Assembly (NCBI RefSeq): GCF_021513275.1
Contig: NZ_CP090978.1
Location: forward strand, 5,747,247 to 5,811,246
Length of the DNA: 64,000 nt
Direction of reading: 5' to 3'
Source of the DNA: Paenibacillus hexagrammi
GTDB taxonomy: Bacteria > Bacillota > Bacilli > Paenibacillales > NBRC-103111
Under the pieces are notes generated by a model. It did not search any database and was not told where the DNA came from. It worked only from the letters and a program-made list of their open reading frames with translations. Position 1 is the first letter of the stretch. Every line of letters begins with the position of its first letter. A program made the position numbers and the translations under genes. Below, in pieces: positions 18,821 through 32,577 of the stretch.

Positions 18821-19594
18821 CTATTGTTCGAACTGCAGAGATTCGATAAACGAGGTAATATCTTCATAAATCTGTTCTCTTTCCAAATCCAGCAGCATGC
18901 CGTGAGATGACCGTGGATAGTAGTGGAGCTCTTTGACTGATGAACCCACCTTCTGATATAAAAATTCGGCGCTATGATGTCTTACGACTGCATCCTGGTT
19001 CCCCTGCCCGATCCAAACCGGCGCTGCAATCTTTGGCAAAAGCTTTCTAACTCTTTTAATCAATCGCAGCAGCGAAACGACAGAACGAATCGGCGTTTTG
19101 GTATACGCACATGATTCATTTAACAAAGTGGGGATGTTCTTTGACTTTTTCTCTACATAATGGAGCATGTATTGAAGTAATACCGCCCATGAAGCATGTC
19201 GAGTGGCAAGGTAGATGGGGGCGGCCAGGGATATAATACCCGCAGGTCTCCGCTCCGCTGCCAGCATGAAGGTCAGCAGCCCGCCCATGGAATGTCCTAT
19301 CACTACAATATTCTTGCACACCGCAGCCAATTCGTCATATTGGTCCCTCACATGCCCATACCAATCCGTCCATTCAGTTCTGCGCATCTCTTCCGGCGAA
19401 GTGCCATGACCCGGCAGCCTTACAGCTTGTACGGTGTACCCCTGGTCATGTAAAAAATAACCGACTCTCCTGAATTCCGATGGCGACCCTGTAAATCCAT
19501 GCACCATTAGCAAAGCGATCTGACTTTTTGAACCAAGCCCCTTAAAGCTGAAAGGCTCAGTCGACCTATATACTCTATTCTCACCCATATCCAT
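18821..19594 (-). CDS. est: Carboxylesterase/monoacylglycerol lipase-like alpha/beta hydrolase
   Basis: A 257-residue serine hydrolase of the Est30/YvaK type found next to rnr and secG in Bacillales. It shows the oxyanion-hole motif HGFTGSP, the nucleophile elbow GHSMGG and the late SSHGMLLD histidine. The Asp is probably in GQGNQDAVV. The start at 19594 has GAGGTG seven bases ahead; a GTG/ATG six codons upstream is less well placed. It hydrolyses short to medium acyl esters in relatives. Cytoplasmic. Confidence 0.9.
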   Translation of the reverse strand: MDMGENRVYRSTEPFSFKGLGSKSQIALLMVHGFTGSPSEFRRVGYFLHDQGYTVQAVRLPGHGTSPEEMRRTEWTDWYGHVRDQYDELAAVCKNIVVIGHSMGGLLTFMLAAERRPAGIISLAAPIYLATRHASWAVLLQYMLHYVEKKSKNIPTLLNESCAYTKTPIRSVVSLLRLIKRVRKLLPKIAAPVWIGQGNQDAVVRHHSAEFLYQKVGSSVKELHYYPRSSHGMLLDLEREQIYEDITSFIESLQFEQ

Positions 19595-19628
19595 GAAACC
19601 ACACCTCAGCACTACATAAAAATGAAAA

Positions 19629-19657
19629 AACAGCAGGAGTAGATTTCCCCTGCTGTT
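19629..19657 (-). terminator. Terminator after secG
   Basis: Stem AACAGCAGG/CCTGCTGTT with an 11-base loop, followed by TTTTTTCATTTTT on the minus strand. Confidence 0.8.
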
Positions 19658-19672
19658 ATCGTTTTATGTGTG

Positions 19673-19912
19673 TTAAGCGGTTTTCACTACGTAGGCTACG
19701 ACAATGGAGAGAATGAAAAATGCAGCTGCAAGTCCCATTGTAAAACGAGACAAGAACAACTCTAGCCCGCGAGCTTTTTGCTTACCAAACAAATGCTCAG
19801 CTCCACCGGAGATCGCACCAGATAAACCAGCGCTCTTACCTTTTTGAAGCAAGACAACGCAAATTAAACCGATCGAAGCTATAATTAACAGAATCTTCAT
19901 TGCGATTACCAT
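19673..19912 (-). CDS. secG: Preprotein translocase subunit SecG
   Basis: A 79-aa membrane protein of the SecYEG channel with two membrane segments ([20 protein letters not shown] and [20 protein letters not shown]). The conserved loop [20 protein letters not shown] lies between them. The start at 19912 has GGGGTG seven bases upstream; the next ATG (MKILL) is possible. Located upstream of est and rnr as in other Bacillales. Confidence 0.95.
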   Translation of the reverse strand: MVIAMKILLIIASIGLICVVLLQKGKSAGLSGAISGGAEHLFGKQKARGLELFLSRFTMGLAAAFFILSIVVAYVVKTA

Positions 19913-20028
19913 GATTAGCACCCCAATAACCATTACTTTGCTAAAAGTTCAGCAAGTGTATTTTAACATAGTTTGTCCTTGGTGGCAAGAAAGGCTTTAA
20001 AGCGCTTTCTCCCCCTATGTTATCTGCA

Positions 20029-20735
20029 TCACTCTCTATACGACACTGCCGGCTTTTTCGCACGAGTAGACCTGCTTCCTTTGCGTCCCAAGAACGCTTG
20101 AACCGCCTGCTTCGCGCACCACAGAGCGAACAAGGTAAAACCGATAGCCCAAGCAATAGCGGGTATTCCCGTATTAAGTGCCAAATTGGTTGCGTCCCCT
20201 GCCTGACGTGCGTTAATCCATGCGTACTGCACAAGCGACAGCGGTCCGAAAACCGATTCCTCCAAGCACAGGAATGCCAGCAAGAGGTAATAAAAGTCCC
20301 TGAGCCATTTTGGCGCCAACGCGAGAGCCAGAACCGTAACTGCAATTAGTCCGAGTATGAAGGTTATACCGAACGCATTTCGTACAAAGAGAACAAGGGA
20401 GAGAACGGCAACCACCGTCATTACCTGCAAGCCGAGACGCTGCTTCCCTTTGGCATAGACAGCAAACAGAAACCAAGCAAAGAGAGAGGCCGTCATATAA
20501 CCGGCTAGCGATACGGGAATGACCGACCATGACTTCGTGATTAGCGAGTGGGTTACTCCGCTGTGGTCAGCGTATAGCTCTATGTACTGCACCTTACCGG
20601 ATAGAGCAAGCGTTACAACTGCGTGCCCGAATTCATGAACCATCGTATCCAGATTGCGAAAAAACGAAGAGGGATCAGATGCGTCAACAGCGCGGAACCT
20701 ATTAAAAATAAAATAGTTTTCACCCAATTGCTCAT
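20029..20735 (-). CDS. M50-type membrane metallopeptidase, frameshifted near its start
   Basis: A polytopic membrane protein with the zinc motif HEFGH inside NLDTMVHEFGHAVVTLALSG and five to six membrane segments. The strongest start is the ATG at 20735 (GGAGGGG ahead), reading MSNWVKTILFLIGSALLTHL. That frame then leaves the SSFFRNLDTMVHEF frame at about 20670, where one base appears to be missing from a GGG run. Read from the later ATG at 20727 without correction, it would lack its first membrane segment. Substrate unknown; M50B relatives are site-2-type or simple membrane proteases. Confidence 0.75.
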
Positions 20736-20780
20736 CGTAATCCCCTCCAGGTCTTATTCAGTTATTTCGTACGCAGAAGA

Positions 20781-23646
<2,866 letters not shown>

Positions 23647-23647
23647 C

Positions 23648-24415
<768 letters not shown>

Positions 24416-24460
24416 TTAGAGTTTTCGCCAGAAAGCTGGCTTCGTAACCAAAGTTCCAAT

Positions 24461-24624
24461 GTTGATAAAGCAGATCCATTACAAGCTTCAGCAGCTTTTC
24501 TCCGATCCCTGTTGACATGTCGTTCTTTCATTGAAATAAAACTTTCTAAGGTGATAACGACCTGTCAAAGGGGACCGCTACACTTCTCCGAAAACTACTG
24601 AGCTCTTCATTACTCTTTATCAAC
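24461..24624 (-). repeat. Structured intergenic repeat, copy A (GTTGATAA ends)
   Basis: A 164-bp element with inverted ends GTTGATAAAG/CTTTATCAAC, starting 26 bases after the corrected pgk stop. It aligns along its whole length with copy B at 46189. An internal 13-bp stem (24512-24524 with 24556-24568, one mismatch) is conserved. It is flanked by the direct repeat CTGGCTTCGTAA at 24436-24447 and 24633-24644. It may be a MITE or a transcribed structured RNA. Confidence 0.75.
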
Positions 24625-24649
24625 TGTATAAACTGGCTTCGTAAGCCAA

Positions 24650-25830
24650 TTATTTATCGTTCAAAGCCACAACGCCCGGCAGTGCTTTGCCTTCCATGAA
24701 TTCCAGGAAGCGCCGCCGCCTGTGGAGATGTGATCCATTTTGTCAGCCAGGTGGAATTTCTCAGCAGCCGCTGCGGAATCACCGCCGCCGATGACTGTGT
24801 AGCCGGAAGCTTCTGCACATGCTTGAGCTACCGCACGAGTACCGTGAGAGAAAGGTTCGATTTCAAATACGCCCATAGGTCCGTTCCACACAACCAGCTT
24901 GGATTTCGCAATTGTGTCCGCGTAAATTTCACGAGTTTTCGGTCCGATGTCGATGCCTTCCCACTCAGCAGGGATGCCGTCAACGCCTACGATTTGCGTG
25001 TTTGCGTCTGCGCCAAATTTGTCTGCGACTACGATATCAACCGGAAGCAGGAAGTTTACGCCTTTTTCTTTTGCTTTTGCAATGAAGCTAAGCGCAAGAT
25101 CCAGCTTTTCGTTATCCACGAGGGATTTACCGATTTCGTTACCTTGTGCTTTCAAGAAGGTGTAGGACAAGCCTCCGCCGATGATGATGTTGTCTGCGAT
25201 GTTCAGCAGGTTGTTGATGACATCGATCTTGTCTTTTACTTTCGCTCCGCCAACGATGGCTGTAAAAGGACGCTCCGGATTGTTCAGCGCTTTGCCCAGG
25301 ACATCCAATTCTTTCTCCATCAAAAGACCGGAAACAGCCGGAAGGTAGTGAGCGATGCCTTCTGTAGAAGCATGAGCACGGTGAGCCGCGCCGAAAGCGT
25401 CGTTCACATACAGGTCAGCCAGTTCTGCAAAAGATTTTGCCAATTCAGCATCATTCTTCTCTTCACCAGCGTAGAAACGCACGTTTTCAAGCAGCAATAC
25501 ATCTCCATCTTGAAGAGCTGCAACTTGCGCCTTAACCGCTTCGCCAACTGCTTCGTCAGCTTTCACTACAGGCTTGCCCAGCAGTTCGGACAATCTAGCT
25601 GCTACCGGAGTCAAACGAAGCTCTTCCACGACTTCACCCTTTGGACGGCCAAGGTGGCTTGCCAGGATGACTTTAGCACCTTTATCTACCAGGAATTTGA
25701 TCGTTGGCAGCGTTTCTCTGATCCGTGTATCGTCTGTGATTTGACCATTTTCCAAAGGCACGTTGAAATCGACGCGGACGAACACTCTTTTACCGGATAC
25801 TTCAACATCGCGAACACTTTTCTTATTCAT
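24650..25830 (-). CDS. pgk: Phosphoglycerate kinase, frameshifted at the C-terminus in this sequence
   Basis: Transfers phosphate from 1,3-bisphosphoglycerate to ADP. Conserved parts are [62 protein letters not shown] and the GGGDSAAA phosphate loop. As given, the frame ends [19 protein letters not shown]. One extra C in the CC at about 24704 restores [22 protein letters not shown] and a stop at 24650, the canonical end with 394 residues. Since pgk is normally essential, a sequencing error is more likely than a mutation. Confidence 0.95.
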
Positions 25831-25869
25831 GGAACAGACCTCCCGAGCGGTTTTTTATGTAAAAATCAT

Positions 25870-25903
25870 ACGTAAAGAGGAGAATCGCTTCTCCTCTTTA
25901 CGT
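25870..25903 (-). terminator. Perfect 15-bp hairpin between gapA and pgk
   Basis: The arms ACGTAAAGAGGAGAA and their exact complement enclose TCGC, with a short T-rich stretch ATTTTTAC after it on the minus strand. It may be a partial terminator or a 3'-end stabiliser that keeps gapA mRNA above the distal genes. Confidence 0.6.
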
Positions 25904-25927
25904 GTATCCAAATGTGCGGATTATAAA

Positions 25928-26944
<1,017 letters not shown>

Positions 26945-26988
26945 CTAAGATTTACAATATTTATATGTCAAGACGGTCCGAAGACACG

Positions 26989-28026
26989 TCAAGATGGCCT
27001 GCTCACAGCATGTTTCATCATTTCCAGTGCTGCTGCTTCATCCGTTACAAGCACGTCTTCCTGCCCATGACGAAGCACGGAAGCAATCGCTTCCCCCTTG
27101 CTCTTGCCGCCTGCCACTCCGATAACAACTTCAGTCTTCTGAATATCATCCAGCCTCAGTCCCACGGTAGGCATCTTATGCACCACATTGCCTTGCCTGT
27201 CAAAATAATACCCGAACGCTTCCGCTAATGCTCCCTCGGCTTGCAGGCTGCGCGTTGTGTCTTGATCGACCTTGCGTCTGCGAGCCATGACCATAGCATC
27301 TCCGATTCCATGAACGACGATGCGGCATTTGCGAACAACATCGACAACCTCTTGAATCTGCGGGTCCTGCATCAAGGTTTGATACGCTTCCTCACCCAGA
27401 TGATCAGGAACATGCAGTAGCCGATATTTACCGCCAGTCTTCTTCGCCATCGTCGAGGCAATCGTATTGGCCTGCATATCGACGCTTTCTCCGAGTCCAC
27501 CTCTGGCAGGTACGAACCAGCTGCCCTTCATCCGAGAGGATATCGACATGTGATGTGCGACCTGAGCCATGGTTGAACCGCCTGTCACAGCAATTACGTC
27601 GTCCTTAACGACAAACTTCCTTAACGCTGCCGCCCCTGCCCGGCCAAGCTCCTTCTTCGTAAATGAGGAATTGTCGGAATCACCTGGAACAACAACGACA
27701 TGAATCAATCCGAAAGCTTCTGCGATTCTTTCCTCAAGGTCGGTTAGCCCGAAGGCCACCTTAATGAGCGGCTCCATCTTCTCCAAGAGCTGACGGCCTG
27801 ATTCGCTGATCTTCATCCCGGAGGCATCCGTCTCCAAAAGACCTTGCTCCTTGAGAAAATCAACTTCTCCACGCAGCACTCGCTCCGTCATATCCAGCGA
27901 ACTGGCGAGCGTTCTTCTGCCGACAACACCCGATACAAGAATGTGCCTGAGAATCGAGTACCGCTTCTTCATTACATCCATCAGATCCGGCAGGAGCTGC
28001 TTCTGAATGTCAAGGATTTCTCTCAT
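26989..28026 (-). CDS. cggR: Central glycolytic genes regulator CggR (SorC family)
   Basis: A repressor of its own operon, relieved by fructose-1,6-bisphosphate in B. subtilis. The open frame reaches 28206, but the start chosen is the ATG at 28026, since the promoter and operator lie inside the longer frame. This gives 345 residues beginning MREILDIQKQLLPDLMDVMKKR. The N-terminal HTH is SGVVGRRTLASSLDMTERVLRGEVDFL. The SorC sugar-phosphate domain follows, with AVTGGSTMAQVAHHM. The ribosome binding site is weak (GGAG 13 bases away). Confidence 0.93.
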   Translation of the reverse strand: MREILDIQKQLLPDLMDVMKKRYSILRHILVSGVVGRRTLASSLDMTERVLRGEVDFLKEQGLLETDASGMKISESGRQLLEKMEPLIKVAFGLTDLEERIAEAFGLIHVVVVPGDSDNSSFTKKELGRAGAAALRKFVVKDDVIAVTGGSTMAQVAHHMSISSRMKGSWFVPARGGLGESVDMQANTIASTMAKKTGGKYRLLHVPDHLGEEAYQTLMQDPQIQEVVDVVRKCRIVVHGIGDAMVMARRRKVDQDTTRSLQAEGALAEAFGYYFDRQGNVVHKMPTVGLRLDDIQKTEVVIGVAGGKSKGEAIASVLRHGQEDVLVTDEAAALEMMKHAVSRPS

Positions 28027-28061
28027 AGACGAATCAACGCTCCGCTTCCTTAGATAGTGAT

Positions 28062-28098
28062 GGACACTTTTCGTCCCGCGTATACATTTTGTGTCCCA
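28062..28098 (-). promoter_or_regulatory. CggR operator (two direct half-sites)
   Basis: On the minus strand: TGGGAC-N6-TGTA-N4-CGGGAC-N6-TGTCC. This is the spacing known for the B. subtilis CggR operator. It lies 25-60 bases downstream of the predicted transcription start, so binding would block elongation. Confidence 0.85.
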
Positions 28099-28129
28099 CC
28101 GGGGCGAAAAAAATTTGCCTTGCACGTTT

Positions 28130-28158
28130 ATTATAACCAATTCCTTCGAGAGATTCAA
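28130..28158 (-). promoter_or_regulatory. Sigma-A promoter of the cggR-gapA operon
   Basis: TTGAAT (28153-28158), 17 bases, TATAAT (28130-28135) on the minus strand. Gives a leader of about 97 bases that contains the CggR operator. Confidence 0.8.
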
Positions 28159-28207
28159 CAATTGTTCAAACAATTTTGCCCATTTTTTATGACCCTGACA
28201 TCCCATC

Positions 28208-28236
28208 TTGCTTTTTTCCGCTGCCTATCATATAAT
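28208..28236 (+). promoter_or_regulatory. Promoter of tRNA-Arg
   Basis: TTGCTT (28208-28213), 17 bases, TATAAT (28231-28236), about 28 bases before the tRNA. Confidence 0.7.
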
Positions 28237-28264
28237 AACCCTTGCTTCACTAAATTCATATGAT

Positions 28265-28339
28265 GCGCCCGTGGTCCAATGGATATGACGTAGGCCTCCG
28301 GAGCCTGAGATAGGGGTTCGATTCCCTTCGGGCGCGCCA
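28265..28339 (+). tRNA. tRNA-Arg (CCG)
   Basis: Acceptor GCGCCCG pairs with CGGGCGC, then G and an encoded CCA. The anticodon loop CTCCGGA gives CCG. T-arm GGGGTTCGATTCCCT. It is transcribed away from cggR, with its own promoter and terminator. Confidence 0.95.
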
Positions 28340-28353
28340 CTTTCAAACACGAC

Positions 28354-28380
28354 AATCAGTTTTCCAAGTGAAGACTGATT
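28354..28380 (+). terminator. Terminator of tRNA-Arg
   Basis: Stem AATCAGT/ACTGATT followed by TTTTTTATTT on the plus strand. Confidence 0.65.
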
Positions 28381-28395
28381 TTTTTATTTCTCTAG

Positions 28396-28435
28396 TTTGA
28401 CCTTTATTGACCTTTATCCTCTTTTTCGGTATCAT
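28396..28435 (+). promoter_or_regulatory. clpP promoter with CtsR operator
   Basis: TTTGACCTTTATTGACC (28396-28412) is, on the other strand, GGTCAATAAAGGTCAAA, a full match to the CtsR heptad direct repeat. It overlaps the -35 TTGACC (28407-28412), which is 17 bases from the -10 TATCAT (28430-28435). Indicates heat and protein-stress control. Confidence 0.85.
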
Positions 28436-28597
28436 ACATAGTGTAGCAGCTGTTTAATCATTCCATGGCGCAAGGGATGTGCAGGTTCCTTTGGTAATTC
28501 CCGTATATCCGTGGTCTTATTAAACAATCTCTTGGAAATACTGTAAGTAGCATAACCCAGAAGAAACCATTGCACACACCTGAAGGAGGTCATTCTC

Positions 28598-29179
28598 ATG
28601 AGTTTTATCCCTATGGTCGTCGAACAGGACGCTCGCGGTGAAAGAGGCTATGACATTTATTCCCGCTTGCTGAAGGACAGAATTATCTTCCTTGGTACAG
28701 GCGTGAATGACGTTGTTGCCAATTCCATTATTGCTCAACTTCTTTTCCTTGCTGCTCAAGATCCTGACAAAGATATTAGCCTGTACATCAACAGCCCTGG
28801 CGGATCGATCACTGCAGGTATGGCCATCTATGATACGATGCAATTCATTAAGCCTGACGTATCTACGATTTGCGTAGGGATGGCGGCATCTATGGGCGCG
28901 TTCTTGCTAACAGCCGGCGCCAAAGGCAAACGTTACGCGCTGCCTAACAGTGAAGTTATGATTCACCAGCCGCTCGGCGGTGCCGAAGGGCAAGCCTCCG
29001 ACATCGAGATCCGCGCAAAGCGTATTCTCAAGATGCGCGACAACTTGAACAAAATTCTCGCAGAGCGCAGCGGCCAGCCACTCGAGCGTATTGAGAAAGA
29101 TACCGACCGCGACTACTTCATGAGCGCAGCCGAAGCAGCCGAATACGGACTTATCGATAAAGTCATCGAGCGCGTGTAA
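28598..29179 (+). CDS. clpP: ATP-dependent Clp protease proteolytic subunit ClpP
   Basis: A serine protease subunit that forms a tetradecamer and degrades proteins fed by ClpX or ClpC. The protein has 193 residues. The N-terminus is [24 protein letters not shown]; the catalytic Ser is in [11 protein letters not shown], the His in [12 protein letters not shown], and the Asp in [10 protein letters not shown]. The ATG has GGAGG seven bases ahead. Monocistronic, under the CtsR promoter described above. Confidence 0.97.
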   Translation: MSFIPMVVEQDARGERGYDIYSRLLKDRIIFLGTGVNDVVANSIIAQLLFLAAQDPDKDISLYINSPGGSITAGMAIYDTMQFIKPDVSTICVGMAASMGAFLLTAGAKGKRYALPNSEVMIHQPLGGAEGQASDIEIRAKRILKMRDNLNKILAERSGQPLERIEKDTDRDYFMSAAEAAEYGLIDKVIERV

Positions 29180-29205
29180 TCATTACGTTGTATCGGAAAC
29201 GAAAG

Positions 29206-29247
29206 AAACCAGCCCATACGAGCTTAGGAGCTCGCAGAGGCTGGTTT
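29206..29247. terminator. Bidirectional terminator between clpP and the stalk-domain gene
   Basis: Stem AAACCAGCC/GGCTGGTTT with an inner GAGCTTAGGAGCTC palindrome. T-rich on both sides, serving the convergent genes. Confidence 0.75.
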
Positions 29248-29253
29248 TTTCTG

Positions 29254-31014
29254 TTACTTTTTATCTTCCAGCGGATAAAAGATCAAATCAATCGGGAATG
29301 CCGATCCCGCAGGAGGTGTAAATTCAATATCGAGCGCATCCTCGTCTCCCGTTGTCCGGGCCAGGAGCGTGACTCCGTCAAAGGCTGTAACAACCCCGGA
29401 ATAAGGTACTGGGATCATTTCGCCATTCACTTTAAACGGTCCCTTGAACACGCCGCCTTTGGCCATCATCATGACCGCCATTTTCCGCGGTTTGTCTGCA
29501 TGGATTTTATACACGACGCCGTAGTTACCGCCATTCTCAACATTCTCCTTACGCGCAACGTCATAGCCCTTTACAAAAGGATCGGACTTATTGTCACCAA
29601 TGGTGACCACGGACGTTTTCGAGAAATTGGTCGCATTAATATTCCACTGTAACTCCGATATTGGGAACGTCCCGCGAACATGGCCGGTGTAAGGCAGCTG
29701 ATGAAGCTGCTGCAGTGTAGTTGGAGTCAGCTTCTCCGCAACGACGAAGGACATTTGCAGCTCACCGTCTGTCTCCAAGTCATAGAACAGATTGACACCT
29801 TGACCTGGATAAAAATCCGGCAGTTTGGCATACACGTAAGATTGATGCGGAGGAACCGTTAGCTTCTGATCATACACATTGTTCAGCAGGAAATCTACGG
29901 ACGCTTCACTGCCGATTAAGTTGGCGTATACGGATGGCCATACTTCCCCTTTGTTTGTTGTGGTAATCGTGACCGGTTTATCTGTGTTATTCGTGGCAAA
30001 GATCGCCATCGTCATCTTTTTCCCGGTACCGTTAATATGGTCTGCGTACAGTCTTGCTTTGCCATTGATTTGATCTTGATATAGAATCCCCTGCTCTGTA
30101 AATTCTTCAGGACTGTCACTAAGAAGCAGCGTTCTATCTGTAACCTCGGTTACTTTCTTACTAAGCTCAGGCATTTTGTTAAAATGAGACCAAATGATGC
30201 CCCAATCCGCCTTAATGGAGCTGCCGACAGGCTTGTTGTAAATCGGATACTCGAACTCACTTAAGTAGGGCTCATCCACAACATTGACGTAGCTCTTGAA
30301 TTCTTTACTGACATGCCCGTGCGTATCGGTAACCGTCAACGTCACCGGGTACTTTCCTGGTTGAAAAAAGACTTCTTTATTCCCTTTCCAATCATATGAG
30401 ATTAGACCCTCTGCATCTGGATCGTAGCTCAAATCAATATATTTGACGGGCTCTCCAAGACGATAGGATGCTTTACCGGTTGTAAACTTAGCAACAGGTC
30501 TGGAATTACTGTCCTGGTCTACATAGATCCCTTCCGGTGTAGGAAAGTGAATAATTTCGACACGGCGAAACTCTTCATTATACGAATACTTAGCCCCCAT
30601 ATAATCGGCGACCCATGTGAGCTTCACAAGCAAGCTGCCATTAACAATCGCAGCCACGGAGTCAAACGGGATTTCCGCACCGTTAATCGTCACTTTTTTA
30701 TTATCAACATCCATATCGATTTCGTATCCGGGCGGGGATAAGTGAATCGTACGTGTAACGTCGTTCCACTCCACCTTGAAGCCCATGGAATCGCCCAAGA
30801 ATTTCGCCGGAACAAAGGTGCTTCCATCAATAATGGTAGCTGGCGAGCTAAGTTCGTACTGCTCATCGTTTACAAATGCTTCTGTCTTGTCCAAGTACAG
30901 CAAAATCATTGAGGCGCTGGCGGAGACAGCTCCTGCTGCAGGCGCTGCAACGACGCTCATCAACATCATAAGCAATGTCAGCAGCAGGGTTAATTCTTTC
31001 TTGTACAGTTTCAT
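29254..31014 (-). CDS. Secreted protein with copper-amine-oxidase-N (stalk) domains and a PKD-like domain
   Basis: A 586-aa exported protein. Residues 1-30 form a signal peptide (KKELTLLLTLLMMLMSVVAAPAAGAVSA). Residues about 40-150 contain two beta repeats of the copper amine oxidase N-terminal/stalk type (STFVPAKFLGDSMGFKVEWN and SLLVKLTWVADYMGAKYSYN). This is followed by a PKD-like stretch (LSYDPDAEGLISYDWKGNKE and GKYPVTLTVTDTHGHVSKEF). The C-terminal half is of unknown fold. Such proteins are common and numerous in Paenibacillus and probably act at the cell wall. Exact role unknown. Confidence 0.8.
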   Translation of the reverse strand: MKLYKKELTLLLTLLMMLMSVVAAPAAGAVSASASMILLYLDKTEAFVNDEQYELSSPATIIDGSTFVPAKFLGDSMGFKVEWNDVTRTIHLSPPGYEIDMDVDNKKVTINGAEIPFDSVAAIVNGSLLVKLTWVADYMGAKYSYNEEFRRVEIIHFPTPEGIYVDQDSNSRPVAKFTTGKASYRLGEPVKYIDLSYDPDAEGLISYDWKGNKEVFFQPGKYPVTLTVTDTHGHVSKEFKSYVNVVDEPYLSEFEYPIYNKPVGSSIKADWGIIWSHFNKMPELSKKVTEVTDRTLLLSDSPEEFTEQGILYQDQINGKARLYADHINGTGKKMTMAIFATNNTDKPVTITTTNKGEVWPSVYANLIGSEASVDFLLNNVYDQKLTVPPHQSYVYAKLPDFYPGQGVNLFYDLETDGELQMSFVVAEKLTPTTLQQLHQLPYTGHVRGTFPISELQWNINATNFSKTSVVTIGDNKSDPFVKGYDVARKENVENGGNYGVVYKIHADKPRKMAVMMMAKGGVFKGPFKVNGEMIPVPYSGVVTAFDGVTLLARTTGDEDALDIEFTPPAGSAFPIDLIFYPLEDKK

Positions 31015-31191
31015 GCTTAAACATACTCCTTCTGAACGATAACTAACGGAACGGCAAATATCCCTTTCCTTCTTTGTTCACGTGATTAGACGTGTGCCAA
31101 GTGGAAAAGGTTTCTCTATGTACCTGCATGTTAACAAATTTGCCATTATTTTTATTTTTCACTCAACGAGAACACTTATGCATCCGCAAAA

Positions 31192-31213
31192 AAGCTTCCT
31201 CGAAAGGAAGCTT
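31192..31213 (-). terminator. Terminator after the HPr-like gene
   Basis: Stem AAGCTTCCT/AGGAAGCTT with loop CGAA, followed on the minus strand by TTTTTTGC. Ends the trailing part of the rapZ-yvcK-whiA-crh group. Confidence 0.8.
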
Positions 31214-31222
31214 TTGAACGAA

Positions 31223-31492
31223 TTATTGGTTCTCCAATTCTTCTTTGCTAACCAATGTGACTAAAGCGTTTACAGCCTGCTCGGCATCCGAACCTTCTGC
31301 ACTAATGAAGACCTCGGTCCCAGTGCTAATAGCGAGACTCATAATTCCCATGATGCTTTTCGCATTCACTTTCTTTTCATCCTTTTCCACGAAGATTTCG
31401 GATGAAAACTTATTTGCCTCTTGAACAAACAATGCCGCAGGTCTGGCATGAAGTCCCGTTCTCAACTTCACAACGACTGGCCGTCTGGACAT
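31223..31492 (-). CDS. crh: HPr-family phosphocarrier in the Crh position, with His15 retained
   Basis: An 89-residue HPr fold. The locus (after whiA) is that of B. subtilis crh, a catabolite repression cofactor whose residue 15 is Gln, so it cannot take part in sugar transport. Here TGLHARPAALFVQEAN keeps His15, and the regulatory serine is present in AKSIMGIMSLA (Ser46). The partner kinase hprK lies at 50064. So it could be both a PTS carrier and a CcpA co-repressor. It may be the only HPr of the cell or a Crh that kept the histidine; the window cannot decide. Confidence 0.88.
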   Translation of the reverse strand: MSRRPVVVKLRTGLHARPAALFVQEANKFSSEIFVEKDEKKVNAKSIMGIMSLAISTGTEVFISAEGSDAEQAVNALVTLVSKEELENQ

Positions 31493-31638
31493 GGAACCAA
31501 TTCCCCCTACTCAAGCTTATATGAAATACTTCAAATAACAGCTCATTTCCTTATGTTTAAACATTATAGCATTTTTCACGCAAGTACACTAGAAAAAAAG
31601 AGAAAAACTTGCATATCCCACGAGTTTCCAGTCCCTGC

Positions 31639-32577
31639 TTACGAATTTCTAAGTTTTTCGGCTAATTCATCTATTTTTCGCAGGCGATGATTGACTCCGG
31701 ATTTGCTGACACTCCCCTTTAACATATCGCCTACTTCCTTCAGATTCATGTCCGGGTGCTGCAATCTAATCTCCGCGACTTCACGAAGCTTCTCCGGAAG
31801 GTTCTCAAGTCCTACTTCCCTCTGAAGCAGACGAATGTTGTCAATCTGTCTCACAGCTGCGCCGATTGTCTTGTTTAGATTCGCCGTCTCACAGTTGACG
31901 ATACGATTCACGGAATTCCGCATATCCTTCATAATACGAACATCTTCAAAACGAAGGAGCGCTTGGTGAGCTCCAATAAGACTTAGAAATTCAATAATCT
32001 TCTCGCCTTCCTTGATGTAGAGGACAAAACCTTTCTTACGTTCAATAAATCGGGCGTTCAAATCGAACCTGTTAGCAAGCTGGCATAATGACTTGCAATG
32101 CTCTTCGTAAATGGAGGCTATTTCCAAGTGATAGGAAGAGCCTTCCGGGTTATTGACAGAGCCGCCGGCCATGAAGGCACCGCGCAGATAAGCGCGTTTA
32201 CAGCAATTGCCCCGTATAATCTCTCTCTCAATTCCTGGAGTAAACAAGAATCCCTCGGATACGATTTTCAGGTCGCTTAGCAGCTCCTGTACTTGTGCCG
32301 GCACTCTGACGATGTATACGTTGTTCTTCTTGAGGCGCATCTTCTTGCGTACAAGAAGCTCAGTATGAAGCTGATACCTCTTTTTCAGGAGGGTATAGAT
32401 TCTCCTTGCAATGGCGGCGTTCTCCGTTGAAATATCCAGGATCACACGTTGATTGGAGAGCTGAACGGTACCGTTCATCCGAATAAGCGCGGACAGCTCC
32501 GCCTTCTCGCAGCATGATTCCGTTTCAATTAGGGTTAGTTCCTTCTTTGTTTGTGCCGCAAAGGACAAAGGTCTCAC
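31639..32577 (-). CDS. whiA: DNA-binding protein WhiA (sporulation/cell division regulator)
   Basis: A 312-aa protein with an N-terminal LAGLIDADG-like fold ([34 protein letters not shown]) and a C-terminal helix-turn-helix ([20 protein letters not shown] and then [17 protein letters not shown]). It starts at a GTG that overlaps the yvcK stop as GTGA. In Gram-positives it affects chromosome segregation and cell division. Confidence 0.95.
   Translation of the reverse strand: MRPLSFAAQTKKELTLIETESCCEKAELSALIRMNGTVQLSNQRVILDISTENAAIARRIYTLLKKRYQLHTELLVRKKMRLKKNNVYIVRVPAQVQELLSDLKIVSEGFLFTPGIEREIIRGNCCKRAYLRGAFMAGGSVNNPEGSSYHLEIASIYEEHCKSLCQLANRFDLNARFIERKKGFVLYIKEGEKIIEFLSLIGAHQALLRFEDVRIMKDMRNSVNRIVNCETANLNKTIGAAVRQIDNIRLLQREVGLENLPEKLREVAEIRLQHPDMNLKEVGDMLKGSVSKSGVNHRLRKIDELAEKLRNS

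Noticed and set aside
24730-25875. 381-codon frame antisense to pgk, and similar ones opposite eno, gpmI, gapA
   Set aside because: Antisense frames in highly expressed genes with biased codon use; the coding strand is certain from conserved motifs.
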